A DNA stretch of 64,000 nucleotides, from the NCBI GenBank assembly GCA_018623155.1, contig JAAZVZ010000010.1, positions 1-64,000 on the forward strand. Reading direction: 5' to 3'. This document shows, piece after piece, positions 38,771 through 48,221 of the stretch. Every line of letters begins with the position of its first letter. Position 1 is the first letter of the stretch. The notes below the pieces were generated by a model. That model worked only from the letters and a program-made list of their open reading frames with translations, did not search any database and was not told the origin of the DNA. The DNA comes from Glaciecola sp. GTDB lineage: Bacteria > Pseudomonadota > Gammaproteobacteria > Enterobacterales > Alteromonadaceae. Position numbers and translations under genes: made by a program.

Positions 38771-40279
38771 TTACTTCGGCAAATTTGCAATCATTTGTGC
38801 AAAACCTGTCGATAATTTATCGGTTCCTTGAGGGCGTAATTTACTCACAATGATTAATGTTATGAAATTAGCAATGAAGCCTGGCACGATGCCGTACAAC
38901 CAACTACCTGTCGGAACACCGTTTATCTCTAATGGGCCATAGATCCAAAATAATGTAACGAATGTGCCCATCAGCAATCCCGCAATCGCGCCATCACGTG
39001 ACAGTTGGGGCCAATACAAACTGAGCAAAATTAATGGTCCAAATGCCGCACCAAACCCAGCCCAGGCATTACTGACTAAGCTCAAAATAGACTGATTCTC
39101 CCCAAACGAAATGGCTACTGCACATAAGGCTACAGCTAGTAAGGCAAGACGAGAAGCGAGTACAAGTTCTTTGTCAGAGGCGTTTTTGCGAAACAACGCT
39201 TCATAAATATCTGAGATAAGCGAGCTTGAGGTCACCAACAGTTGTGATGAAATAGTACTCATAATGGCTGCCAAAATAGCCGCTAATAAAAAGCCAGCAA
39301 TCAATGGGTGGAACAAAACTTGTGACAGCACAATAAAAACGGTTTCCGGGTCGTCTAAGGTCAAGGATGAACTGGCAACGTAGGCCATACCAAACAACCC
39401 TGTACTTAATGCGCCAAATAACGCAATGATCATCCATGACATGCCCACTTTACGTGCCACAGGCATGTCGCTGACTTGGCGTATTGCCATAAAGCGAACA
39501 ATGATATGTGGTTGTCCAAAATACCCTAAGCCCCATGACATTAGAGATATGATGGCAATGAACGACAGTGCTTCGCTACTGCCTACAGCGGTAAATAAGG
39601 AAAAATAATTGGTATCAATGGTATTAATAGCGGTGATGGTATTGCCAATCCCGCCCAACTCAAAAATCACTACTGTCGGAACCAGAATCAATGCAATCAA
39701 CATCAAACAGCCCTGAACGAAGTCGGTTAATGACACCGCCATAAAGCCACCAAATAAGGTATAAGTAACCACCACACCAGCGGTGATCAATACACCATAT
39801 TCGTACGCTAAGCCAAAGGAAGAATCAAATAACTTGCCTCCGGCAACAATTCCTGAAGAGGTGTATAAAGTAAAAAATAAGATGATCACAACGGCTGATA
39901 CGATGCGCAATATGTGTGATGAATCGGCAAACCTTTCCGCAAAATAATCAGGGATGGTGATGGCATTGTTTGCAACTTGGGTATATACACGTAAACGAGG
40001 AGCGACATAGACATAATTAGCCCAAGCACCCAGTACTAATCCGATGGCAATCCAGCTGCTTGATATCCCAGAAATATATATGGCGCCGGGCAAGCCAAGT
40101 AACATCCAACCGCTCATATCTGATGCCCCGGCAGAAAGCGCAACAACCGCAGGTGAAAGATTTCGACCACCTAATAAATAACCTTCCATATCTGAACGTG
40201 CGTTGCGATAGGCAAATACGCCAATGCCTAGCATGGTAACAAAATAAATGGCAAGTGAGAGTAAGACTTCAAATTGCAT
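38771..40279 (-). CDS. putP: Sodium/proline symporter
   Basis: SSS-family transporter of 502 residues, the same length as E. coli PutP, with about thirteen membrane helices. ALSAGASDMSGWMLLGLPGAIY and GISSSWIAIGLVLGAWANY are nearly identical to PutP, including the helix-2 Asp used for sodium binding. MSTISSQLLVTSSSLISDIYE carries the helix-8 sodium-site residues. No putA gene is adjacent, so catabolic linkage is not seen here. The downstream end leads into the 155-bp cys promoter region. Confidence 0.94.
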   Translation of the reverse strand: MQFEVLLSLAIYFVTMLGIGVFAYRNARSDMEGYLLGGRNLSPAVVALSAGASDMSGWMLLGLPGAIYISGISSSWIAIGLVLGAWANYVYVAPRLRVYTQVANNAITIPDYFAERFADSSHILRIVSAVVIILFFTLYTSSGIVAGGKLFDSSFGLAYEYGVLITAGVVVTYTLFGGFMAVSLTDFVQGCLMLIALILVPTVVIFELGGIGNTITAINTIDTNYFSLFTAVGSSEALSFIAIISLMSWGLGYFGQPHIIVRFMAIRQVSDMPVARKVGMSWMIIALFGALSTGLFGMAYVASSSLTLDDPETVFIVLSQVLFHPLIAGFLLAAILAAIMSTISSQLLVTSSSLISDIYEALFRKNASDKELVLASRLALLAVALCAVAISFGENQSILSLVSNAWAGFGAAFGPLILLSLYWPQLSRDGAIAGLLMGTFVTLFWIYGPLEINGVPTGSWLYGIVPGFIANFITLIIVSKLRPQGTDKLSTGFAQMIANLPK

Positions 40280-40331
40280 AGGATGCTCGACTTATTATTT
40301 TTATTTATACACCGAGTATAGCGAAGATAGG

Positions 40332-40364
40332 GAGGGTGGTGCAATGCTACTAATTTCCACCCTC
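40332..40364 (-). terminator. Hairpin after the anti-sigma gene, possible terminator
   Basis: A perfect 8-bp stem GAGGGTGG/CCACCCTC with a 17-nt loop lies 12 nt after the anti-sigma stop. There is no clear T-tract in either direction, so it may be a Rho-dependent or processing-stabilised 3' end rather than an intrinsic terminator. Confidence 0.4.
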
Positions 40365-40375
40365 ACTCAGCAAAA

Positions 40376-41083
40376 TCAGAAACTCAATTCTTGATGGATT
40401 TGTAATGCAATCGACGAAACGGTCTCTGCCACATCGCCTAAAACCAATATCTTGGCATCATCAAATTCAATGATGTGTGCAGTGGCCTCATTGAATTCTT
40501 GTAACTGTCCCATGTCCACATGTTTAGGTAAAACAAATACGGATGTTGGATTGTCTTGTGTTCCCATGAGCAAATGCAACGATTGGTGATCTTTAATGCT
40601 GCAAAAATTAGCACTGAGCACTTCGCCAATACCTTGAGCAAGCTCTCCTCCAAACGTGGAAAGTTTGGCATTAATATCGTCCAACGTAGGCGTTGTACTG
40701 GTTAGGATCTCAAAAACGTGTTTGTGTTGAGTATGCGCATAAGCAGCGTCTAATATTGAACGGTCTTTTGTGGGTAGATAGAGCATTGTCGCAGACAAGC
40801 CAATGACGACGGAGGCCGCAATAGCATAATACCAAGGCCGTTGCCGTTTGGCTGGACTAAATTCAGCTACAGAGGTTTGTGCTTGGTTTTGCCACAGTAA
40901 TTTGTCAGCCAAATTGTTTGGAACTGGCGTAGCATTGAGCATTTTAATAAGCGCATTATCTTGTGCTTTGATGTCACTCCAAAAGGCGTGAAGTTGCGGG
41001 TTGTTTTTGGCGGCTGCGATGACTTCTGGATCTCTAGTCTGGGGATCAGCAAGTACCGCACGACGGAAAGTTAACTCATCCAT
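40376..41083 (-). CDS. Putative anti-sigma factor (DUF3379-like), partner of the ECF sigma
   Basis: Protein of 235 residues: a cytosolic N-terminal region with conserved short motifs (FRRAVLADPQTRDPEV), one membrane helix at about 84-104 (WYYAIAASVVIGLSATMLYL), and a periplasmic C-terminal domain. This layout and the 8-nt overlap with the upstream sigma gene indicate a membrane-bound anti-sigma. It resembles the DUF3379 family, which lacks the zinc-binding HxxxCxxC motif of ZAS proteins. The signal it responds to is unknown. Confidence 0.8.
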   Translation of the reverse strand: MDELTFRRAVLADPQTRDPEVIAAAKNNPQLHAFWSDIKAQDNALIKMLNATPVPNNLADKLLWQNQAQTSVAEFSPAKRQRPWYYAIAASVVIGLSATMLYLPTKDRSILDAAYAHTQHKHVFEILTSTTPTLDDINAKLSTFGGELAQGIGEVLSANFCSIKDHQSLHLLMGTQDNPTSVFVLPKHVDMGQLQEFNEATAHIIEFDDAKILVLGDVAETVSSIALQIHQELSF

Positions 41084-41588
41084 TGTATTGTCCTCGCAGT
41101 GGGTCGACGGCTAGTAAAGTTTTTAATTGGTTGCGTGCACGAAACAATCTGGTCATCACCGTGTTTTTGTTTAGCTCGAGCATATTGGCAATTTCTTCAC
41201 CAGAGTAACCAAACATCGCCTGTAAAATAAGTGGCTCTCGATATTCATCAGAAAGGGATTGAATGGCGTTATGTAAGGCTTGTTGCTCAGGTTCGCCATC
41301 ATTTATGGCCGTATCGTCAACTAACGGAATATCTTCAATGTCGTCTACATAATCAAACTGTTTGCGTTCAAACCGTCGGGCGTTTTCTCGGCGTAATATA
41401 GTAATGAGCCATGCCTTTGCTGCTTTCTCATCTTGTAGTGAATCGAGTGACTTCCATGCGCGCATAAATGTTTCTTGCACCACATCTTCGGCAATCGTTG
41501 CGTCTTTAATAAGCCAAACTGCGTAGCGGTAAATATCGCCATGAAATGCTCGAACTAAGGTTTCGTATTTGCTGTATTTATCATTCAT
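41076..41588 (-). CDS. ECF-type RNA polymerase sigma factor
   Basis: Sigma factor of 170 residues. Region 2 includes DIYRYAVWLIKDATIAEDVVQETFMRAW, with the -10 recognition helix, and region 4 is LSDEYREPLILQAMFGYSGEEIANMLELNKNTVMTRLFRAR, a helix-turn-helix for the -35. A short acidic linker (VDDIEDIPLVDDTAINDGEPE) separates them. The ATG follows only 4 nt after the terminator arm at 41593-41640, leaving no separate Shine-Dalgarno. The target regulon is not evident. Confidence 0.92.
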   Translation of the reverse strand: MNDKYSKYETLVRAFHGDIYRYAVWLIKDATIAEDVVQETFMRAWKSLDSLQDEKAAKAWLITILRRENARRFERKQFDYVDDIEDIPLVDDTAINDGEPEQQALHNAIQSLSDEYREPLILQAMFGYSGEEIANMLELNKNTVMTRLFRARNQLKTLLAVDPLRGQYNG

Positions 41589-41592
41589 AACT

Positions 41593-41640
41593 AAAAAGAC
41601 CCAGGGAGTTCATCAAATATTTCATCTCATGGGTCTTTTT
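41593..41640 (-). terminator. Terminator of the DUF885 gene, abutting the sigma start codon
   Basis: AAAAAGACCCA (41593-41603) pairs with TGGGTCTTTTT (41630-41640) over 11 bp, with a 26-nt loop. On the minus strand the stem ends in a T5 run at 41597-41593, directly before the sigma-factor ATG at 41588. It lies 28 nt after the DUF885 stop. Its descending arm holds GGGT, the only Shine-Dalgarno-like sequence available to the sigma gene. Confidence 0.7.
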
Positions 41641-41667
41641 CTGCTCGTTTTTGTCATTCTTTACATT

Positions 41668-43497
41668 TTAATGCGACGCTATCCAATGATCGATTTTTTG
41701 TGCCAACAGATTCAGTGGTACTGGTCCGTCTTTTAGCACTTCATCATGGAAACCACGCACATCAAAATCATCGCCTAGTTCAGCCTCAGCTTTGGCGCGT
41801 AACTTTTGGATCTCGAGTTTACCAATCATATACGCTGTGGCTTGACCGGGTAGGGCAATGTAGCGCTCAATGGCTTTTACTGCATCGTATTCTGAGTTCG
41901 GAGTGTTCTTAACCAGATAGGCGATGGCCTCTTCACGTGACCAGCGCTTAGTATGAAGGCCAGTATCGACCACCAAGCGGCAAGCGCGCCATAATTCCAT
42001 CGCTAAACGTCCAAAGTCAGAATAGGGATCTTTATAAAACCCCATTTCTTTTGGTAGTTCTTCTGTATATAACCCCCAGCCTTCCGTGAACGCGGTAAAT
42101 GACGCGTATTTTTGAAACTCTGGAATGCCTTGTAATTCCTGAGTAATCGCTCGTTGCATGTGATGTCCAGGGATCCCTTCATGATAGGCTAAGGCTTCCA
42201 TTTGATAAGATGGCATGACACTCATATCATATAAGTTTGCGTAGTAGATCCCCGGTCGAGAGCCATCTTTTGACGGTGATTGGTAAAACGCTTTGCCAGC
42301 CGATTGTTCGCGGAATGACTCAACGCGCTTAATGATCATATCCGCTTTTGGGATCAGTCCAAAATACTCAGGAAGTTTTTGTTCCATCGCATCGATATAG
42401 GCCTTGGCATCTCGCATGTATGCCTCACGGCCCTCATCGTTATCGGCGTAATAAAATTGCGGGTCGTTGCGCATAAACTCAAAAAACTCAGACAGACTGC
42501 CATCGAAATTGACTGTTTGCATGATATTACGCATTTCATTATGAATGCGTTCGACGTGATATAAACCAAGTTCATGCACTTGCTGGGCGTTCAAATCAGT
42601 GGTGGTATACCAGGCTAAGCGGTTTTGATACCATTTATCGCCATCGGGTAAGCGCCACACCCCGTCACCTTGAGGGCTTAACAAGCGTTGTTTGGTTAAT
42701 TCGCTCATGAGTTTTTCGTATGCTGGCTGAACCTTGTTGATGAGTGCAGAACGGGCTTGGTCGAGTAAACGGTTTTGCTCAGCGTCAGTCAGCTCAAGGT
42801 TTGATACTTTTTTCTTAAAGTCTGCCCATATAGTTGAGTCGCTTTCACCCTCCACAAACGGTGCACCATTAATCACGTTTCGGGCAGCTTGGATCATTTG
42901 GTCATAGGACCACTTGGGTGGAAAAATACCATTCTCTTCACGCAAACGCAGCTGACCGATCAGCTGATCAAAAAAGCTTTCAACACCATTGAGTCGTGTG
43001 ATGTAGGCATCGGCATCACTTACCTCACTGATACGATGGATATTAATTAAGAAACTGGGTACAAAGGTGTGCGCCCCCCAGAATTGATTCATAATATAGG
43101 AATGATAACGAAACGCGTCATTGGCAAGTTGACGTTCAATATCGAGGATGTAGATATCTAAACTGAGTCGCTCTTGTGCAGATAAATCGTTGCGATCAAA
43201 CTGTTTCGCTTTGACTAAGCGAGATTGCAATCGCGCAATATCTTCATTCGTTGCGGCATCACTGATGTCATCCCATTGTCCGTAATCATCTTTGATCCCT
43301 TGATAAGACTGTCGAATGGGTGAATTAGCCAAATCTTCTTGGTAACTTTGGGCAAAAAACTCGCTCAGCGCGATGCTTTGTGCGGATGCTTGTTGTTGAG
43401 ATACAACGGCAGCTTTTGAAGATGGTGCTTCATCGCATCCGGCTAAACTCAGTATTACTCCTAAACTGATCGCACTTAGTGTATGTTTTGTTGGCAT
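41668..43497 (-). CDS. DUF885 family metallopeptidase-like lipoprotein
   Basis: Probable periplasmic lipoprotein of 609 residues with lipobox LAGC (Cys21). DUF885 proteins are predicted zinc carboxypeptidase-like enzymes. The diagnostic metal motif HEGIPGHH is at 439-446, preceded by SYQMEALAY and followed about 30 residues later by FTAFTEGWGLYTEELPKEMG, which provides the third ligand Glu. Substrate unknown. Monocistronic between batD and the ECF sigma gene. Confidence 0.9.
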   Translation of the reverse strand: MPTKHTLSAISLGVILSLAGCDEAPSSKAAVVSQQQASAQSIALSEFFAQSYQEDLANSPIRQSYQGIKDDYGQWDDISDAATNEDIARLQSRLVKAKQFDRNDLSAQERLSLDIYILDIERQLANDAFRYHSYIMNQFWGAHTFVPSFLINIHRISEVSDADAYITRLNGVESFFDQLIGQLRLREENGIFPPKWSYDQMIQAARNVINGAPFVEGESDSTIWADFKKKVSNLELTDAEQNRLLDQARSALINKVQPAYEKLMSELTKQRLLSPQGDGVWRLPDGDKWYQNRLAWYTTTDLNAQQVHELGLYHVERIHNEMRNIMQTVNFDGSLSEFFEFMRNDPQFYYADNDEGREAYMRDAKAYIDAMEQKLPEYFGLIPKADMIIKRVESFREQSAGKAFYQSPSKDGSRPGIYYANLYDMSVMPSYQMEALAYHEGIPGHHMQRAITQELQGIPEFQKYASFTAFTEGWGLYTEELPKEMGFYKDPYSDFGRLAMELWRACRLVVDTGLHTKRWSREEAIAYLVKNTPNSEYDAVKAIERYIALPGQATAYMIGKLEIQKLRAKAEAELGDDFDVRGFHDEVLKDGPVPLNLLAQKIDHWIASH

Positions 43498-43551
43498 CAG
43501 AGGTTCCTCTTCTTGTTATTGTTTTGTCTTTGATTGCATAATACTTGGTGA

Positions 43552-45243
43552 TTATGTATTGGGATAGAGCTCAGGTAAACCTTTACTCTTTAATTGTTCG
43601 ACAAGCTGCTTGCGATGTTCTGTTACCCATTTCGCGATTGTTTGATACTGAGATGAGCTAACAGTATTATGTTGATAACGATGCGCATAGAATTCATTTA
43701 GCCATTGCGCAAACTCATCGTTCTTAATCACACCTACATATTGCACTAGCTTAGGTTGCTTGGGATACCAATACGTTAACCAATTTAGTAAGGCTTGCTC
43801 AACGGTATCGGCTTGCTCTGCTTTCAGCGCATTCAGCAAATATTGGTATTGTTCGGTTTCGTCAATCGACCGCGCTTGCGTCTTTTCAGGTTTTCCTTCA
43901 GAGACCACTTTGGTCGGTCGAGTAAACCCTGCCCATAGCAGTAAAGTCAATAACACACCACTTAATACTTGCCAATATAAAACGCGTTGATACCAAGGGG
44001 TATTCAGGTCATGTTGAACCTGTGTATGAGCGGGTATTGTCACATTTTGTGGTAACACAGGTTGGGTATTGGCTGTCGCAGAGGCCGGATTGGGACGAAC
44101 CTGTATGCTGCGAGCGGGTATGGTGGCAAACTCGGTAGTTCCCGTCAAAGTATTAAACCAAGGCACTTTAATATCAGGTAGAACGAATGTACCGGCTCGG
44201 CTTGGGACCAGCGCATAAGTTTCAACGCGTTGCGAAATCACATTCCTGTCCCTAGCGACCGAGTTGATTTGAGCTTGATCGGAGTAAGCTTTTACATCAG
44301 GCGGTAGACGGAGTTCTAATTCAGGTAAAACCGATTGATCGACACCTAAAGCGGAAAGAGTCATTGTGCGGGTAATTGGTTCACCTACAACAAAGTTATC
44401 TGGAGAGTCAGACCATTGTTCATCGATTGTCACTGATTCACTGGGTAGCCAAGCATGCGGATAATTCGCTGGGATCGGTTTAACGTCCAAAAATACCTCA
44501 GGACCTAACTGATTAACAGGCTTACTCGGGTTAAAAAGCCCTCCAAAACTACCTCTGTTACGAGTACGCACAGCGCCTTCAAATATTGGGGCTGGGAGTG
44601 TGAGCGGACCCGAGACTTGTGGAATAATGGAATATTGTCGCTCGACCACTCGATAGCGTTTTCCATTTTGAATGATATTGGCTTCGGTGTCTTCCCCCAT
44701 TTGCTCCATGATGACATTCTCTAACGGTTGGACTTGTAATGACCCTCGCTCTAGCTCAACGGCTAAGTATAGTTTTACCGTATAAGTAAACTGTTGCATG
44801 ACATAGCCATTGTCAGGTGACAATTCGGTGGTCATAAAAATATCTCGCATATCTTCATTGGCACTGGTATTAGCAGGCATGACCATCAGTTCAATTTCAT
44901 CAGAGAGAATATTGTTCACGTTTAGGGCCGGTATGGTGAGCAGACCTTCTCGCCGAGGGAACAGCAAGGTTGTCCAAGTCGTAGTAATCGTACGTGAGAG
45001 ATTTATGATCTGTGTATGAGAAGAAACAGACGTACGAATGACTTTGAAATCTTTTTCTAACACACTGGTGTCAAAGGCATCACGAGGTAAACTTGCGTTA
45101 GCTACGACGGTCAATGTAATGGACTCATCTGCCATGACGGGGTTTTTATCTACTGAAGCAGTGAGCGTATCAAACGCCCAAACCGGTTGGCTTAAAAATA
45201 CAAAGAGACAGAATAAGAATCGATAATTCAGTTGGTAAAACAC
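43552..45243 (-). CDS. batD: BatD-family membrane protein (aerotolerance operon)
   Basis: Protein of 563 residues with a signal peptide (cleavage after VWA at about 23), a large extracytoplasmic part of repeated beta-rich domains (ASVDKNPVMADESITLTV marks the first), a membrane helix near 420-440 (LYWQVLSGVLLTLLLWAGF) and a cytosolic tail. This is the BatD layout. The role of Bat proteins is not settled; they are linked to stress tolerance and envelope functions. It is the last gene of the operon, 3 nt after batB. Confidence 0.87.
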   Translation of the reverse strand: MFYQLNYRFLFCLFVFLSQPVWAFDTLTASVDKNPVMADESITLTVVANASLPRDAFDTSVLEKDFKVIRTSVSSHTQIINLSRTITTTWTTLLFPRREGLLTIPALNVNNILSDEIELMVMPANTSANEDMRDIFMTTELSPDNGYVMQQFTYTVKLYLAVELERGSLQVQPLENVIMEQMGEDTEANIIQNGKRYRVVERQYSIIPQVSGPLTLPAPIFEGAVRTRNRGSFGGLFNPSKPVNQLGPEVFLDVKPIPANYPHAWLPSESVTIDEQWSDSPDNFVVGEPITRTMTLSALGVDQSVLPELELRLPPDVKAYSDQAQINSVARDRNVISQRVETYALVPSRAGTFVLPDIKVPWFNTLTGTTEFATIPARSIQVRPNPASATANTQPVLPQNVTIPAHTQVQHDLNTPWYQRVLYWQVLSGVLLTLLLWAGFTRPTKVVSEGKPEKTQARSIDETEQYQYLLNALKAEQADTVEQALLNWLTYWYPKQPKLVQYVGVIKNDEFAQWLNEFYAHRYQHNTVSSSQYQTIAKWVTEHRKQLVEQLKSKGLPELYPNT

Positions 45244-45246
45244 AGG

Positions 45247-47193
45247 TCACCACTCCTTTTTATTGGTGTTAGGTAAGCGCTGGCGCTGCCTTTTTTGATG
45301 TTCCAATTGCATTTTGCGCTTGAGCAAGAATCCCGGATCATCTGGAACTTTATTGAGTAAACTTTGCATGCGTTCTTGTTGTTCCCGTTCTTCAGGGCTT
45401 AACGGCTCAGAACTTTGGGTCATAGGTTGTTCTTGTGACTCATCTTGGGATTCAGAGTCACTTTCTTGCGATTCTTCTGATGTAGGTTCAGCATTATCTT
45501 CTGTTTGTTCTTGTTGATTTTGCGATTCATCTTGCGACTTGTCTTGTGACGACTCATTTTGCTGCGAGTCAGCTTGATTTTGATTCTCTTGTTGTTGCTC
45601 AGACTGCTGTTCTGAATCAGATTCTTGAGATTGAGTCTCTTGATCTTGATTTTGTTGTTCTTGGGATTCGTCAGAGTTTTGATCTTGCCCGTCTTGAGGC
45701 TGCTCCTGTGGTGGCATATTTTCTAAAAATAACTCTAGGGCTTCTTTCGCATCTTGGGCGATCTCTAATGAAGGATCTAACTCAATAGCCGCATCATAAG
45801 CCGCTAGTGCTTCTTCATATTGTTGTAAAGATGCCAGAGTATTGCCTGTGTTATAGAGACCTACCGCTGTTTCATCTTGTGCGAATAAGGGCAAAGCTTG
45901 CTCATACAAACCTTGTTGATACAAAGCATTAGCCTGCCATTGTACATCGTCAAATAGTGCTTCTGCTTCTGCAAAATCCTGGTTTTGGTATGCTTCTAAA
46001 GCTTTCTGAGAACGATTTTTTAAATGCTTGGGTAAACCGGATAAAGGATCGGTCACTTTGATGTTCTGTTCGGCAGTGGGTGGGGGAATAAGAGCGTTCT
46101 CAAGCGCATTTGGTCTTTGCTGTTGCGCCCATGCAATTGGGCCTTGTGGTAGCCAGACGATTACACAGAATACGAATAACCATTGCGGCCGCATGCTCAA
46201 CATTAATATTACGACAACAGGGATTAATAAATAAGGTCCAAGTTCATACCATTTGTCGTTCTGAGTTTCTAAAATGCTCGATACATCATCTGGTATGGCT
46301 TCAAGCGTACTAATAATGGCATTGATATCATTATCGTTTGGTAAAAGTGGGGTAAATACCCCACGTCCCGCTTGTGCCAGTTGAGCCAGCTCATCGTAGT
46401 CCACTCGAGGGATCACGATGGCACCAGAGTTGTCTTTAAGCATTTGGCCGTTGAGTTGTTGTATAGGCGCGCCGTTTTCAGAGCCTACTGCAATGATCGA
46501 TACGCTAAACTCTGTGTCGTTCAACAATTTAGTCAAAGCTGGAATTTGTGCATAATCCACACCATCAGTCAGCCATAAGATGTGACCTTGTTGATATCCT
46601 GCTTGGGTTAATAAACTAAAAGCTTCGGCTAATGCGTATTGTGGTTCAGAGCCAAAGACAGGCATTAACTCTGGGCGTAATGATGGGATGAGAGCATTGA
46701 GATTTTTACCATCTTGAGTGATAGGGCTTATGACAAACGCATCCCCAGCATATGCTACTAAACCAATATTGGCTTCCGGATTTGCATTGACATAGTCCAT
46801 TGCTTTATACCGAGCCTGGCTCAGACGGTTCGGTTTTAGGTCGCCCGCTCGCATCGATAACGACATATCCATCACGATCACTTGACCAATCTGGGCTTGA
46901 TAGGTCGGTTGGGGAATTTGTTGAACTGTTGGGCCAGCTAGGGCTAAGACCGTGAGCAGTAAAGCGGTGAAGACTAAGCCATGTTTTGGCTTATTGACCA
47001 ACGGTTTGGCTGTGTTACTTGACTGAGTTAAAAAGGCCAAAAGCACAGGATTAAATAGGTTGTTGACTGACGTTGTTTCCGTTTTTGCTCGACAAAAAAG
47101 AACATAGCATAGCAACAGTAACGGCAGCATCCATAACCAATATGGCCGTAAAAAATGAAACTGTTCCAGCCATAACTGCCAAGTCATGGTCAT
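45247..47193 (-). CDS. batB: BatB/BatC-type fusion: VWA domain, TPR and acidic Gln-rich tail
   Basis: Protein of 648 residues from ATG 47193, with GGAGG 8 nt upstream and an ATGA overlap with the batA stop. The longer frame starting at 47244 has no support. N-terminal membrane helices (about 20-35 and 72-88) flank the VWA domain with MIDAS residues Asp109, Ser111 and Ser113 (VMDMSLSM). Another helix follows near 310-330, then TPR units (FAEAEALFDDVQWQANALYQQG and YEEALAAYDAAIELDPS), and finally about 110 residues made almost only of Gln, Glu, Ser, Asp and Asn. VWA plus TPR in one chain corresponds to BatB and BatC fused. Confidence 0.88.
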   Translation of the reverse strand: MTMTWQLWLEQFHFLRPYWLWMLPLLLLCYVLFCRAKTETTSVNNLFNPVLLAFLTQSSNTAKPLVNKPKHGLVFTALLLTVLALAGPTVQQIPQPTYQAQIGQVIVMDMSLSMRAGDLKPNRLSQARYKAMDYVNANPEANIGLVAYAGDAFVISPITQDGKNLNALIPSLRPELMPVFGSEPQYALAEAFSLLTQAGYQQGHILWLTDGVDYAQIPALTKLLNDTEFSVSIIAVGSENGAPIQQLNGQMLKDNSGAIVIPRVDYDELAQLAQAGRGVFTPLLPNDNDINAIISTLEAIPDDVSSILETQNDKWYELGPYLLIPVVVILMLSMRPQWLFVFCVIVWLPQGPIAWAQQQRPNALENALIPPPTAEQNIKVTDPLSGLPKHLKNRSQKALEAYQNQDFAEAEALFDDVQWQANALYQQGLYEQALPLFAQDETAVGLYNTGNTLASLQQYEEALAAYDAAIELDPSLEIAQDAKEALELFLENMPPQEQPQDGQDQNSDESQEQQNQDQETQSQESDSEQQSEQQQENQNQADSQQNESSQDKSQDESQNQQEQTEDNAEPTSEESQESDSESQDESQEQPMTQSSEPLSPEEREQQERMQSLLNKVPDDPGFLLKRKMQLEHQKRQRQRLPNTNKKEW

Positions 47194-48221
47194 ACCGGTA
47201 ACCTCCATCGAAATTGTCGTTGACAGGTCGCCAAACACCACCAAATAATTAAATGGGTTAAGGCAAATACAATACCATAGTAAAAAAGACTGCGCTGTGG
47301 ACGAATTGTTTGTGATTCATCTATGACGGGTTCAATACGGTTTAAGATAGCGTAAATTTGCTGTAGTTCTTGGGTATCTCTGGCCCGGAAATATTGTCCC
47401 CCAGTGTCATTAGCAATCCGGGTTAATAACACTTCGTCTAATTCTGCAGAAGGGTTTACAGCGCGTTGACCAAACAGTGAGTTCACAATCATGCGATCAG
47501 CCCCAACACCGATTGGGTATATAGTAAGATTTTCTGCTATGGCTAACTCTAACGCTTGTTCTGGTGTAATGTTACCTGCGGTATTTTGCCCATCTGTGAG
47601 TAATATCAATACTTTTTTGGAGACTTTTCTGCCTTGTAAGCGTTTTGCAGCTAAGCCAATGGCATCACCAATGGCGGTTGATTCTCCAACAAGTCCCAGC
47701 ACAGTATCGTCTAATAAGGTTTGTACTGTGGCGCGATCGAAAGTCAGTGGAGCTTGCAGATAGGCTGTATCGGCAAAGAGGATTAAACCAAGTCGATCAC
47801 CCACGCGTTGGCCTATAAAGTCAGATAATACGTGTTTTACCATCACTAACCTGTCCACAGCTTGACCGCCAACTTCCATATCTTGGGTTTGCATCGAGCC
47901 AGATAAGTCGACGGCAATAAACATATCGCGACCTTCTTGGGGTAATGCTATCGCCTCGCCATAAAATGTCGGGCGCATCATTGCAAAGATCAGCCCACTC
48001 CATATTGCTAAGAATAATACCCAGCGCAGCCACAAAGAACGTTGTTCACTCCCGCCAACGCTGGTCTGGCTCATATTCATATACCCAGGAATAAAGATGG
48101 GTTTTGTTTGACTCATTTGTTTACGACGATGACGAAACAACCAAAACATCAGCAAAGGAATGGGCCATAACACTCCCATATACACCCATAAAAAAGAGAG
48201 ATTTTCCCACCAACTAAACAT
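47190..48221 (-). CDS. batA: BatA, VWA-domain membrane protein
   Basis: Protein of 343 residues from ATG 48221, which has a GAGG Shine-Dalgarno 6 nt upstream and overlaps the DUF4381 gene by 8 nt; the frame extends 19 codons further without support. Two N-terminal helices are followed by the VWA domain with MIDAS DLSGS at 105-109 and the Thr-containing STAIGDAIGL loop, and a C-terminal helix (SLFYYGIVFALTHLIIWW). It is likely to partner with BatB and MoxR. Confidence 0.9.
   Translation of the reverse strand: MFSWWENLSFLWVYMGVLWPIPLLMFWLFRHRRKQMSQTKPIFIPGYMNMSQTSVGGSEQRSLWLRWVLFLAIWSGLIFAMMRPTFYGEAIALPQEGRDMFIAVDLSGSMQTQDMEVGGQAVDRLVMVKHVLSDFIGQRVGDRLGLILFADTAYLQAPLTFDRATVQTLLDDTVLGLVGESTAIGDAIGLAAKRLQGRKVSKKVLILLTDGQNTAGNITPEQALELAIAENLTIYPIGVGADRMIVNSLFGQRAVNPSAELDEVLLTRIANDTGGQYFRARDTQELQQIYAILNRIEPVIDESQTIRPQRSLFYYGIVFALTHLIIWWCLATCQRQFRWRLPV

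Noticed and set aside
45300-45720. Direct-repeat array in the batB 3' end, resembling a tandem-repeat or CRISPR-like locus
   Set aside because: It is coding sequence for the Gln/Glu/Ser-rich tail of BatB in a continuous frame, with irregular units and no spacers.
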